Assembly (NCBI GenBank): GCA_028293055.1
Contig: JAQGLD010000378.1
Span: forward strand, 1 to 11,876
Length of the DNA: 11,876 nucleotides
Reading direction: 5' to 3'
Source of the DNA: Alphaproteobacteria bacterium
GTDB lineage: Bacteria > Pseudomonadota > Alphaproteobacteria > Sphingomonadales > Sphingomonadaceae
Made by a program: the position numbers and the translations under genes. The notes below the pieces were generated by a model. It saw nothing but the letters and a program-made list of their open reading frames with translations, made no database searches and was not told where the DNA came from. Positions 1-7,925 of this stretch are shown here, in pieces. How positions within the stretch are numbered: position 1 is the stretch's first letter; every line of letters starts with the position of its first letter.

Positions 1-1938
1 CTGCTTGTAGAGCCAGCACGGATTCATCGCATCGGTCAGAAAGACCGCGCGGCGCCCCTGCGCCGGGGCATCGTCCTCCAGGGCAAGCGGCAGCTTGGAC
101 GTGCAGGTAGTCAGCTCGGCGCTGCTCCGCCGGCGCAGGCTAGCCAGGTCGAAATCGCGGTCGATCTCGCCGGGCATAGGGTCCTGGAACCGGAAGGCGC
201 GGGCGCGAAGCCGGGCGGGCAAAGCGAGCGACAGCGTCGCAGCGAACAATGGCGACGCGGCGTTGGGCGCGCTCCCGTCGAGCGTGTATCGGATCTCGGA
301 GCCGAGCTGGTTGGCCAGCGACACGCTCACCGACCGCGACGCCGGATCGAAGCGCGCCTCGGCGGTCGGAACGAAGGCCGCGGGCGAGGCCGTGAGTCCC
401 ATCGTGGCGAGGCGATCGAGCTGCGCAGCCGTGCGGTAACCGAAATCGGCGAAGTCGCGGGGCGAGGCCGGCGACCAGCCGAGCTCCGCAACCGCCAGCG
501 CGCGAGGAAAGGCCATATAGGCAGCCCGCGCGTCGCCCCGGATATGCTCGGTCCAGACATTGCCCTGCAGGCCCAATATGTGGCGCTGCTGCTCGGCGGT
601 CAGGGTCGCCGGCGCGGGATCGAAAGCGTAGACGTCTGAAAGGCCGATCACCGCGCCGCGTCCCGGCTGGCCCTCACCGCCAGGGCTCTGGATATTGTCG
701 AAATAGAGGATCGGCGCAGGCGACAGCACGGTATCGTGGCCGCCCTTGGCCGCCGCGATCGCGCCATCGACTCCGCGCCACGACATCACCGCCGCCGAGG
801 GGGCGATGCCGCCCTCCAATATCTCGTCCCACCCGATCAGCCGGCGGCCGCGCGCCGCGAGGTGCGCCTCCATTCTCTTGACCAGCCAGCCCTGGAGCGC
901 ATTTTCATCGGGCAGCCCGAGCGCCTTGATCCGAGCCTGGACAGCGGGATCCGCCTTCCACTGATCCTTGACCGCCTCGTCGCCGCCGACATGGATCCAG
1001 GGCGAGGGGAACAGGGCCATGACCTCGTCGAGCACGTCGGTCAGGAAGGTGATCGTCGGTTCGTCGACATTGTAGAGCCAGGGGAAGATCCCCCAGTCGG
1101 ATTCCACCCCCGGCGGAATGGGCACGCCCATTCCAAGCCGTGGATAGGCGCGGATCGCCGACAGAGCATGGCCCGGCATTTCGATCTCCGGGACGATGGT
1201 GACATGTCGCGCCGCCGCATAAGCGACGATCGCGCGCACCTCGGCCTGGCTGTAGAAACCGCCCTCGCGCGGCAGCCGCGGAGCGCCGGGCGCGGAAGCG
1301 GGGATTCGCCAGCCGCCAATCTCGGTCAGCCTGGGATATTTGCGGATTTCGAGGCGCCAGCCCTGGTCGTCGACGAGGTGCCAGTGCAGCCGGTTGAGCT
1401 TGCTCGCCGCCATCCAGTCGATCAGGCTGCGGATGAAGGCCGGGGACTGGAAGTGGCGCGCGCTGTCGAGCATCAGTCCGCGCCAAGAGAAACGCGGCGA
1501 ATCCACGATGGTGACGGCGGGAATTTCAGGATCTCTGCTCGCCAGCTGCCAGAGCGAGATTCCCCCGTAGAACAGGCCGGTATCGTCGCTGGCCGATATC
1601 GTCGCGCCGCGCGGGGTCACCGTCAGTCTATAGCCCTCGGGAGGGAGCCCCGGCGTGCGGACGAAGCGGATCGCGCCGCCCTTGCGAACCGAAAGGCGCA
1701 GCCCGCGCGTGCGCAGCATCAGCTCGGAGAAGCGCGTTGCGGCCTGCGCCGCGCCCCGGTCGCCGGGGCTGAAGGCCAGCGCAGTGCCAGGCTTGAGCGC
1801 CAGCCTGCCCTGGCCTGGGGTCATCGATTGCGGTCTGGGAAGCAGGGCAGGCGCCTCGGCGATGCGCGGCGCAGCTCCGGCTGCCGCGGAGCCCGCCATT
1901 CCCGCCAGCATCAGGGCGAAGCTCGTCTGCCGGAACAT
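1..1938 (-). CDS. Secreted GH20 beta-N-acetylhexosaminidase (3' end missing at window edge)
   Basis: This is an open frame of 646 codons that runs off the window start, so the C-terminus is missing. It belongs to glycoside hydrolase family 20, which removes terminal beta-linked GlcNAc from chitooligosaccharides by substrate-assisted catalysis. Residues 1-22 form a signal peptide (MFRQTSFALMLAGMAGSAAA), so it acts in the periplasm or at the cell surface. A GH20b-type N-domain covers about 28-145 and the catalytic barrel about 150-490. Family motifs seen are WRGLMLDSARHF (152-163), LHWHLVDDQGW (184-194), PEIEMPGH (250-257), the catalytic pair D320-E321 in HVGGDEA, W370, W387, and GNVWTE (459-464). 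A chitobiase C-terminal-like segment (YTLDG near 551) follows, then further sequence of unassigned type. The ATG at 1938 has a strong AGGAGGG site just upstream. It lies 95 bases after the TonB receptor on the same strand and is probably co-transcribed with it. Family assignment is very secure; exact substrate is inferred. Confidence 0.96.
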   Translation of the reverse strand, partial: MFRQTSFALMLAGMAGSAAAGAAPRIAEAPALLPRPQSMTPGQGRLALKPGTALAFSPGDRGAAQAATRFSELMLRTRGLRLSVRKGGAIRFVRTPGLPPEGYRLTVTPRGATISASDDTGLFYGGISLWQLASRDPEIPAVTIVDSPRFSWRGLMLDSARHFQSPAFIRSLIDWMAASKLNRLHWHLVDDQGWRLEIRKYPRLTEIGGWRIPASAPGAPRLPREGGFYSQAEVRAIVAYAAARHVTIVPEIEMPGHALSAIRAYPRLGMGVPIPPGVESDWGIFPWLYNVDEPTITFLTDVLDEVMALFPSPWIHVGGDEAVKDQWKADPAVQARIKALGLPDENALQGWLVKRMEAHLAARGRRLIGWDEILEGGIAPSAAVMSWRGVDGAIAAAKGGHDTVLSPAPILYFDNIQSPGGEGQPGRGAVIGLSDVYAFDPAPATLTAEQQRHILGLQGNVWTEHIRGDARAAYMAFPRALAVAELGWSPASPRDFADFGYRTAAQLDRLATMGLTASPAAFVPTAEARFDPASRSVSVSLANQLGSEIRYTLDGSAPNAASPLFAATLSLALPARLRARAFRFQDPMPGEIDRDFDLASLRRRSSAELTTCTSKLPLALEDDAPAQGRRAVFLTDAMNPCWLYKQ

Positions 1939-2004
1939 TGACCCTCCTGCCTCTCCGGATCGACGATGCATGCGGCGGCGGAGCCGGTCCACCCGAATGT
2001 TGCG

Positions 2005-2026
2005 GGGGCGGCCGGCGGACCGCCCC
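2005..2026 (-). other. GC-rich hairpin between receptor and GH20 genes
   Basis: A GGGGCGG arm (2005-2011) and a CCGCCCC arm (2020-2026) form a perfect 7-bp stem with an 8-base loop, starting 7 bases beyond the TonB receptor stop codon. On the minus strand it is not followed by a T run, so it is not a convincing intrinsic terminator. It could stabilise the 3' end of the receptor message or partly reduce read-through into the GH20 gene. Function is inferred. Confidence 0.4.
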
Positions 2027-2033
2027 GGCTGGA

Positions 2034-4736
2034 TCAGAACCGCACCCGGACGCCGGCATAGAATTGCCGGCCATTGTCGTAGAGCGCCCGGAACCGGTCC
2101 TTGGTCCCGGCATATTGGAAGATCTTGTCGTTGGTGATGTTCACCGCGTCGGCGGTCAGCGAGATATTGGCGGTGAGCTTGACGCTCAGCGATGCGTCGA
2201 TCGACTTGGTCGCGCCCTGGTTGAGCTCGGTCGCCCGGTCGATGTTGATGAAGAAGGCCGACCGGTAATTGTAGGAGAGGCGCGCCGACAGTGGCCCAGC
2301 CTCGTAATATGCCGTAAGGTTGATCGCGTGCTTCGAATTGCCCGGGATCGGAGCTCCGCCGGCATTCGCCTTGGCGTCCGAATAGGTGTAGTTTGCGATC
2401 ACTCCGAAGCCGCCCCAGAGCGGACGCGACACCTGGATCTCGAAGCCCTGGTTGCGGCCGCCCGGCCCGTTCGAGCGCCGGTTGATGTCGAACAGGCAAT
2501 TGTAGAGCACTGCGTTCGTCCCCGGAGCCTTCGTGCAGCGCGCCAGGTTGGGCGTGCTGGTCTCGATCGGGAAGGTTTCCTGCCGGGTCGTGTTGACGAT
2601 GTAGGACTGGATGTCCTTGTAATAGAGCGCTGCGGCGACGATCGTGTCGCGATCGGGATACCATTCGAGCGACGCATCGAACTGGTTTGCGCGGAACGGA
2701 TTGACCCCGGGGTCGCCGCCGTCGCCGGTCAGCGAACCGGGATTGAGGCTGACCCGGGGGACGATGTCGGTATAGTCGGCCCGGGCGACCACTCGCGCCG
2801 CGGCGAAACGCAGCACCACCTTCGGCGACAGATTGAGCTTCACATTCGCGCTGGGCAGCACGTCGGTATAGGACCGGTCGACCTGGGTCGGCCGATAGAC
2901 TCCGAACGCATTGTCGTTGACCGTGCCGGGCCCGATCGGAACTCCGAGGATGTTGCCGCGCGAGCTCTGGTCGGTGCGGACGACTCGGACTCCGGCATTG
3001 CCGCTCCATTCCTCGCCGCCGAACTTGATCATCGCATAGCCGCCATAGGTCTTCTCGTTGATCGAGAAATTCTCCGGCGGGTTGAGGATTCGGGCGCGAG
3101 CCGCGGCAGGCTGGCCGAACAGGATGGATTCGAGCTTCTGCTTGTCGACCTGGAAGTAGCGGGTCAGCGTGCCCGGTTCCGCAATGTTCTGCAGGAAATC
3201 GTCGGGGGTCAGCCCGTCCGCGAAATCGGTCGAGTTGCACGGGCGGCTGCCGCAGCCGGTCGGCCCCGCCGCGGTCAGATAGAAAGCGCCGTAGGTGGTC
3301 GCCAGGAAGCTCGAGATGCGGTCGTGATCGGTGAACTTGCCGCCGATCTTGATCGCCTGGACGGGCCCGAGATCGAGCTTCCGCTCGAAGTCGAGATAGA
3401 CATATTTCTCCTTGTCGGTGTTGGTGATCCGGTGGAGCGAGGCGAAATCGAAGGCCAGCGAGGCGGGATTGGTCGGATCGATGCCGCCCCCGAACGTGAC
3501 CTTGGGCACGCGTCCGGTCAGGTCGTAAGTGAAGCTGCCGGGTGCTCCGCCCTCGTAGAAGGGCTTGGCCTCCGTATTGCCGTGCGCCTGGGTATAGCCG
3601 GCCTTGAAATGGACCAGAATGCTGTCGCTGGCATGCCAGTTGACGTCGAAATCGCCGGACCAGGTCTCGGCATAGGCCTTGCGGTCGATCGCGTCGAAGA
3701 CGACCGCGCGGCCGCCCGGAACCGATGTGATGGTGCCCTTGGAGAAGGTGCCGTTGGATGCGGTGGCGTTGGTCAGCGTGCCGCCGCCGCCGAGCGCGTT
3801 GGATGTCCAGGCAAGATAGTTCTGGTTGTAATTGTCTGCGTTGAACCGCGAGTAGAGGCCGGTGATGTTGACCTCGAGCCGGTCCGACGGCCGGAACTGT
3901 ATGCCGATATTGCCGCCATACCGCTCGCGATTCTGCTGGAAAAGGGCCGATCCGATCAGCGAGGGCACATCCGCCGTCACGCCGCCCGAGGTCGCGGACT
4001 GATAGCCGAGCACCTCCACTCCGTCGCGACGGATCTCGCGGCGCTGGTAGACCGCGCCGACCAGGATTCCGAACGTGTCGCTCTTGTTCTTCCAGCCGAT
4101 CAGGCCCGAGGCTTGCGGATCGTATTTCTTCGAGCGGTCGGAATAGACGCCCTGAAGCGAGGCGGAGAAGGTCAGGCCGGGGAAATCGAGCGGATTGCGC
4201 GTATGTACGTTGATCGTGCCGCCGATTCCGCCTTCCTCGATATCGGCCTGCGGGCTCTTATAGACGTCGAGCTGGCCGACGACCTCGGCCGGGAGGGTGA
4301 GATAGTTGAAGCTCCGTGTCGCGGCCAACTGCTCGAGCACGAACCAGTCGGCGGTGGCGATGGCATGGCCGTTGACCAGGGTGCGGGTCAGGTTGGGCGC
4401 GGTGCCGCGCAACGACACGCGCTCGCCTTCGCCGAATTCGCGGTTGATCACGATTCCGGGGACTCGCTGCAGTGCCTCGGCGACATTCTTGTCTGGGAAC
4501 TTGCCGATATCCTCAGCCGATATGACATCGGCCACCTGGTCCGAGCGGCGCTTGGCGTCGAGCGAATTGCGGAGCGACTGACGAATGCCGGTCACGACGA
4601 TATCGTCACTGTCCGCGGCCGCCGCCTGGGCGGCTCCATCGGCTGGCGCCGGAGCATTCTGCGCATGAGCGCCGGGAGCATGAGCGGCCAGCGCAGCCGC
4701 AGCCGCGGAGCTGGTGAGAAATGTGCGAAATATCAT
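2034..4736 (-). CDS. TonB-dependent outer-membrane receptor, probably for chitooligosaccharides/GlcNAc
   Basis: This 900-residue protein has the size and layout of the Xanthomonas/Caulobacter-type TonB-dependent receptors, which import nutrients across the outer membrane using TonB-ExbBD energy. Residues 1-26 are a signal peptide ending AHAQ. A TonB-box-like DDIVVTGIR lies at 44-52. The plug domain spans about 60-185, with DVISAEDIGKFPDKNVAEAL, RVPGI and VSLRGTAPNLTRTLVNG, and IEEGGIGGTINVHTR at its end. The rest is the beta-barrel, finishing in the aromatic outer-membrane signature GVRVRF. Two cysteine pairs (about residues 496-500 and 733-747) lie in barrel segments likely to be external loops and may form disulfides. 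The ATG at 4736 has a GGGGGA ribosome-binding site. Substrate is inferred only from the GH20 gene downstream and the divergent nag operon. The family call is secure. Confidence 0.95.
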   Translation of the reverse strand: MIFRTFLTSSAAAAALAAHAPGAHAQNAPAPADGAAQAAAADSDDIVVTGIRQSLRNSLDAKRRSDQVADVISAEDIGKFPDKNVAEALQRVPGIVINREFGEGERVSLRGTAPNLTRTLVNGHAIATADWFVLEQLAATRSFNYLTLPAEVVGQLDVYKSPQADIEEGGIGGTINVHTRNPLDFPGLTFSASLQGVYSDRSKKYDPQASGLIGWKNKSDTFGILVGAVYQRREIRRDGVEVLGYQSATSGGVTADVPSLIGSALFQQNRERYGGNIGIQFRPSDRLEVNITGLYSRFNADNYNQNYLAWTSNALGGGGTLTNATASNGTFSKGTITSVPGGRAVVFDAIDRKAYAETWSGDFDVNWHASDSILVHFKAGYTQAHGNTEAKPFYEGGAPGSFTYDLTGRVPKVTFGGGIDPTNPASLAFDFASLHRITNTDKEKYVYLDFERKLDLGPVQAIKIGGKFTDHDRISSFLATTYGAFYLTAAGPTGCGSRPCNSTDFADGLTPDDFLQNIAEPGTLTRYFQVDKQKLESILFGQPAAARARILNPPENFSINEKTYGGYAMIKFGGEEWSGNAGVRVVRTDQSSRGNILGVPIGPGTVNDNAFGVYRPTQVDRSYTDVLPSANVKLNLSPKVVLRFAAARVVARADYTDIVPRVSLNPGSLTGDGGDPGVNPFRANQFDASLEWYPDRDTIVAAALYYKDIQSYIVNTTRQETFPIETSTPNLARCTKAPGTNAVLYNCLFDINRRSNGPGGRNQGFEIQVSRPLWGGFGVIANYTYSDAKANAGGAPIPGNSKHAINLTAYYEAGPLSARLSYNYRSAFFINIDRATELNQGATKSIDASLSVKLTANISLTADAVNITNDKIFQYAGTKDRFRALYDNGRQFYAGVRVRF

Positions 4737-4770
4737 GTCGGGTCCCCCATCTTGTGTCGGCCTCGTCGTG

Positions 4771-4797
4771 CCAATCAGCTACCAATCCCGTACCAAT
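4771..4797 (-). promoter_or_regulatory. Three 11-bp-phased CCAAT (ATTGG) repeats, candidate operator
   Basis: CCAAT occurs at 4771-4775, 4782-4786 and 4793-4797, exactly 11 bases apart, so all three face one side of the helix. Read on the minus strand they are ATTGG repeats, the last two extended to ATTGGT. They overlap and follow the predicted receptor transcription start, where a repressor would block transcription. HutC-subfamily GntR regulators of amino-sugar genes are known to bind TTGGT-containing sites, so the adjacent GntR protein is the likely ligand. The repeats are seen; the regulator assignment is inferred. Confidence 0.45.
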
Positions 4798-4803
4798 ATG
4801 CAG

Positions 4804-4832
4804 ACCATCTGCCACGTGCTTGGCCCCGTCAA
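4804..4832 (-). promoter_or_regulatory. Putative sigma-70 promoter of the TonB receptor operon
   Basis: On the minus strand TTGACG (plus positions 4827-4832) matches 5 of 6 bases of the -35 consensus. A 17-base spacer separates it from GATGGT (4804-4809), a weak -10 with 3 of 6 matches. This predicts a start near 4797, about 60 bases before the receptor ATG and at the edge of the ATTGG repeat cluster. The -10 match is poor, so the call is tentative. Confidence 0.4.
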
Positions 4833-4876
4833 GAGGGATTCGAAGGAAATGGTGTGGTAAGAAAAGTTTTTGCTAG

Positions 4877-4894
4877 CCAATGGTGTTTAATTGG
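4877..4894. promoter_or_regulatory. CCAAT-N8-ATTGG inverted repeat upstream of the GntR gene
   Basis: CCAAT (4877-4881) and ATTGG (4890-4894) form an 18-bp interrupted palindrome about 50 bases before the GntR start codon. It uses the same half-site word as the phased cluster near the receptor promoter, suggesting one regulator acts on both sides of this divergent region, including autoregulation. I could not define a clear promoter for the rightward operon here. The palindrome is seen; its role is inferred. Confidence 0.35.
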
Positions 4895-4942
4895 TCTTAT
4901 GTCCGTGGAAGAACATCACTTGATGCGGGGCGGGGAAGCAGG

Positions 4943-5683
4943 ATGAGCCTGGCGGAGCATATCTCGTCGGCGATGGGCCAGGGGTCGGGGCCTCTCTATC
5001 AGAAGCTGCAGGACGCCCTGCGCCGGGCGATCGAGTCGCAATTGCTGAAGCCGCTCGACGCGCTTCCGGCGGAGCGCGACCTTGCCAGCGATTTCGGAGT
5101 GTCCCGGATCACGGTCCGCAAGGCGCTGGACGGGCTGGTCGGCGAAGGCCTGCTGACCCGGCGCCAGGGTGCCGGCACGTTCGTCGCCGATCGGGTCGAA
5201 AAGCAATTCTCCAAATTGACCTCGTTCACCGAGGACATGGCGACTCGCGGGCGGGTCGCGCGGAGCGTCTGGCTCAATCGCAGCGAAGGTGGAGTCACGC
5301 CTGACGAATCGCTCACCCTCGGACTCAGTCCCGGCAGCCGGGTCTACCGTTTCGGCCGGATCCGCTATGCCGACGACATGCCGATGGCGCTGGAATATTC
5401 GACCATTCCCGGCTTCGCTCTGCCCAGGATCGAGCTTGTCGAAGCCTCGCTCTATGCGGCGCTCGAAGCGGCGCGCAACCGCCCGGTGCGGGCGCTCCAG
5501 CGGCTTCGCGCGGTATTGTTCGACTCCGAGCAGGCGGCTCTGCTCGAGATCGAGCCCGGCGCCCCGGGCCTGTTCATCGAGCGCCGGGGATTCGCGGAGG
5601 ACGGCCGCGCGATCGAGGTGACCCACAGCTGGTATCGCGGCGACGCTTATGATTTCGTCGCCGAGCTGAACGCGCTGGCATGA
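4943..5683 (+). CDS. GntR/HutC-family regulator of the GlcNAc operon (NagQ/NagR-like)
   Basis: This is a 246-residue GntR-family transcription factor. The N-terminal winged helix (about 15-80) shows LPAERDLASDFGVSRITVRK followed by the wing GLLTRRQGAGTFVA. The C-terminal UTRA effector domain (about 100-240) contains RVYRFGRIRYADDMPMALE, SLYAALE and the usual late LFIERRGF. UTRA regulators of this type (for example B. subtilis NagR/YvoA) sense amino-sugar phosphates such as GlcN-6-P or GlcNAc-6-P. The ATG at 4943 is preferred to the in-frame ATG at 4880: it follows a purine-rich GGGGAAGCAGG tract and starts directly before the conserved domain, while the upstream one has no ribosome-binding site and lies inside a palindrome. 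The stop overlaps the NagB-II start (ATGA), so the genes are translationally coupled. Role as repressor of the nag genes is inferred from family and context. Confidence 0.9.
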   Translation: MSLAEHISSAMGQGSGPLYQKLQDALRRAIESQLLKPLDALPAERDLASDFGVSRITVRKALDGLVGEGLLTRRQGAGTFVADRVEKQFSKLTSFTEDMATRGRVARSVWLNRSEGGVTPDESLTLGLSPGSRVYRFGRIRYADDMPMALEYSTIPGFALPRIELVEASLYAALEAARNRPVRALQRLRAVLFDSEQAALLEIEPGAPGLFIERRGFAEDGRAIEVTHSWYRGDAYDFVAELNALA

Positions 5684-6708
5684 GCCCAGAATCGACCTTG
5701 ATGTTCGTCGAGGCAAGCGAGGCCGGCCGGGTCGTCTCCCGCCAGATCGCCGCGAACCAGGACCGGGTCCGCGACTGGGCAGTGGAATTGCGCCATCGCC
5801 CGCCCGGGACGATCCTGACCTGCGCGCGGGGCAGCTCCGATCATGCTGCGACCTTCGCCAAATATCTGATCGAGACCCGCACCGGGCGCGTCGTTGCCTC
5901 GGCGGCGCCGTCCGTGAGCTCCATCTATCGCTCGGCACAGCAGCTCGACGGAATGCTATGCCTTGCCATCTCGCAGTCGGGCCGAAGCCCGGACCTGGTC
6001 GAGATGCTCCGCGCGGCAGCGGCCTCCGGAGCGCGGACGGCGGCTTTGGTCAATGCCACGGATTCGCCGCTGGCCGAGTGCGCCGAGCGGGTGCTGCCGC
6101 TCTTCGCCGGAGAGGAGAAGGCCGTCGCCGCGACGAAATCCTATATCGCGTCGCTTTCCGCGATCATCCAGCTCGTCGCTGCCTGGACCTGTGACGAGGC
6201 GATGGCGCGAGCGCTCGAAGCGGCTCCGGAGCGGCTCGATCAGGCGTGGCGGCTCGACTGGTCGCCTCTGGTCGATCGGCTGGTCGAGGCAGAGGGCCTG
6301 TACGTGCTCGGGCGGGGTCTCGGCCTTGGGATCGCCGCCGAAGCGGCTTTGAAGCTCAAGGAGACTTGCGGCCTCCACGCCGAGGCGTTCAGCGTCGCCG
6401 AGGTCCGTCACGGTCCGATCGCGCTGGCCGGCCGCGGCTTCCCCTTGCTGGTCTTCTGTCAGTCGGACGAGACTCGGGACGGAGTCGCCGCCTTCGCCGC
6501 CGAAGCGGCGGAGCGCGGCGCCGATGTCTTCATCGCCGGCGGCAGCGCGGGACGGGCGACTCGGTTGCCGACGATCGCCACCCATCCCGCGGTCGAGCCA
6601 ATGCTGCAGGTGCTGAGCTTCTATCGAGCCGCCAACGCGGTCTCGGTCGAGCGCGGTCTCGATCCCGATGTTCCGCCGCGCCTCGCCAAAGTCACCGAGA
6701 CTTTGTGA
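5680..6708 (+). CDS. nagB-II: Glucosamine-6-phosphate deaminase, SIS type (NagB-II)
   Basis: This 342-residue protein is built from two SIS sugar-isomerase domains, like the isomerase half of GlmS without the glutamine amidotransferase half. SIS domain 1 (about 40-170) has CARGSSDHAA and the sugar-phosphate motif ISQSGRSPD (97-105), then EEKAVAATKSYIAS. SIS domain 2 (about 195-325) has RGLGLGIAAEAALKLKET (212-229), HAEAF (233-237) and VRHGP (242-246). The C-terminus RGLDPDVPPRLAKVTETL resembles the GlmS tail. NagB-II, described in Shewanella and other proteobacteria, converts GlcN-6-P to fructose-6-P and ammonia and replaces the unrelated hexameric NagB. The position between a GntR regulator and nagA supports deaminase over other SIS enzymes. 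It overlaps the regulator by 4 bases and nagA by one (TGATG). Confidence 0.92.
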   Translation: MSPESTLMFVEASEAGRVVSRQIAANQDRVRDWAVELRHRPPGTILTCARGSSDHAATFAKYLIETRTGRVVASAAPSVSSIYRSAQQLDGMLCLAISQSGRSPDLVEMLRAAAASGARTAALVNATDSPLAECAERVLPLFAGEEKAVAATKSYIASLSAIIQLVAAWTCDEAMARALEAAPERLDQAWRLDWSPLVDRLVEAEGLYVLGRGLGLGIAAEAALKLKETCGLHAEAFSVAEVRHGPIALAGRGFPLLVFCQSDETRDGVAAFAAEAAERGADVFIAGGSAGRATRLPTIATHPAVEPMLQVLSFYRAANAVSVERGLDPDVPPRLAKVTETL

Positions 6709-7850
6709 TGCGGCAGGCGCTGACCAACGCCCGGATGTTGATCGGCGATGCGCTGGTCGAGGGGCGCGCTCTGCTCGTCGAGGACGGCCTGATCGCCGAC
6801 ATCGTCTCCGCGGGCGACATTCCGCCGGGCTATTCGGTCCGCGATCTGGAAGGCGACCTTCTGGCTCCCGGATTCGTCGACACCCAGGTCAATGGCGGCG
6901 GCGGAGTGCTGTTCAACGAGACTCCGACGGTCGAGGCGATCGCCGCGATCGGCGCGGCCCACCGCCGCTTCGGCACCACCGGATTCCTCCCCACACTGAT
7001 CAGCGACGATCTCGACGTGATGGCGGAGGCGGTCGCCGCGGTCGAGCAGGCGATCGCCAGCGGCGTGCCGGGCGTGCTCGGAATCCATATCGAGGGGCCG
7101 TTTCTCAGTCCGGAGCGCCGTGGGATCCACGATGCCGACAAGATTCGAGCCCTCGACGAGCCGGGATACAAGGTCCTGACCGGGCTGAAATCGGGCCGGA
7201 CGATGGTTACCCTTGCGCCCGAGGAGACCCGGCCGGGTACGATCCGGCGGCTGGTCGAGGCTGGGGTGATCGTCTCCGCCGGCCACACCAATGGCAGCTA
7301 CGAGGATGGCCGGCGCGCACTCGACGAGGGATTGAGCGGCTTCACCCATTTGTTCAACGCCATGTCGCCGCTGACCGTGCGGGAGCCTGGAATCGTCGGC
7401 GCCGCGCTCGAGGATATCCATGCCTGGTGCGGAATCATCGTCGACGGCCGCCATGTCGCTCCGGCGACCCTGCGCATTGCGCTGCGGTGCCGGCCGCTCA
7501 ACCGCTTCATGCTGGTGACCGACGCGATGCCGACGGTCGGCCAGCCGGAAAAATCGTTCACCCTCCAGGGCCGATCGATCGTGGTACGCGACGGAGTCTG
7601 CGTCGACGAGAGCGGCACCATCGCCGGGTCCGACCTCGACATGGCCTGCGCGGTGCGCAACGCGATGTCCATGCTCGGCCTCTCGCTCGAGGCAGCGCTG
7701 GCGATGGCCAGCCGAAGCCCAGCCGCCTTTCTCGGACTCGACCACCGTCTCGGGAGCCTCGCTCCAGGAAATGAAGCCAGTCTTGTCGTTCTCGATCGCG
7801 AGCTGCAGGTGGTCGACACCCTGATCGCGGGGGATTCGATAGGCGCCTAG
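6708..7850 (+). CDS. nagA: N-acetylglucosamine-6-phosphate deacetylase
   Basis: This 380-residue cytoplasmic amidohydrolase removes the acetyl group from GlcNAc-6-P, giving GlcN-6-P for NagB-II. Family landmarks are all present: LAPGFVDTQVNGGGG (52-66), the metal ligand E129 in IHIEGPF, H193 in SAGHTNGSY, H214 in THLFNAMSPL, substrate-contacting R225, H249 in VDGRHV, and the catalytic aspartate D272 in LVTDAMP. The C-terminal SLAPGNEASLVVLD returns to the small beta domain usual in this family. Length is typical. The frame stays open far upstream through the NagB-II gene, but the ATG at 6708 gives the normal N-terminus and overlaps the NagB-II stop (TGATG), implying coupled translation. It appears intact. 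Confidence 0.96.
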   Translation: MRQALTNARMLIGDALVEGRALLVEDGLIADIVSAGDIPPGYSVRDLEGDLLAPGFVDTQVNGGGGVLFNETPTVEAIAAIGAAHRRFGTTGFLPTLISDDLDVMAEAVAAVEQAIASGVPGVLGIHIEGPFLSPERRGIHDADKIRALDEPGYKVLTGLKSGRTMVTLAPEETRPGTIRRLVEAGVIVSAGHTNGSYEDGRRALDEGLSGFTHLFNAMSPLTVREPGIVGAALEDIHAWCGIIVDGRHVAPATLRIALRCRPLNRFMLVTDAMPTVGQPEKSFTLQGRSIVVRDGVCVDESGTIAGSDLDMACAVRNAMSMLGLSLEAALAMASRSPAAFLGLDHRLGSLAPGNEASLVVLDRELQVVDTLIAGDSIGA

Positions 7851-7925
7851 CCTCTCGCGAAGGCTTCTCGTCTCATCCGACGACGATTATCCACTGGCTT
7901 TGCCGGCATCGATGAAAGGAACAGG

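Noticed and set aside
736-1941. A 401-codon open frame on the plus strand opposite the GH20 gene.
   Set aside because: It is antisense to a frame with a complete set of GH20 catalytic motifs and has no recognisable domain or ribosome-binding site.
4880-4942. Longer N-terminus for the GntR regulator starting at 4880.
   Set aside because: There is no ribosome-binding site before it, the extra 21 residues are not conserved-looking, and the start codon is inside the CCAAT/ATTGG palindrome.
1938-4946. A 1,002-codon open frame on the plus strand opposite the TonB receptor.
   Set aside because: It is antisense to a receptor with a signal peptide, plug and barrel motifs; its translation is low-complexity, rich in Arg, Asp, Gly and Ala, with no recognisable domain, as expected for the mirror frame of a GC-rich gene.
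7841-7865. Small palindrome AGGCGCCT and an AGCCT/AGGCT hairpin at the end of nagA as a terminator.
   Set aside because: The stem has only five pairs and no T tract follows, so it does not support a transcription stop between nagA and the GST gene.
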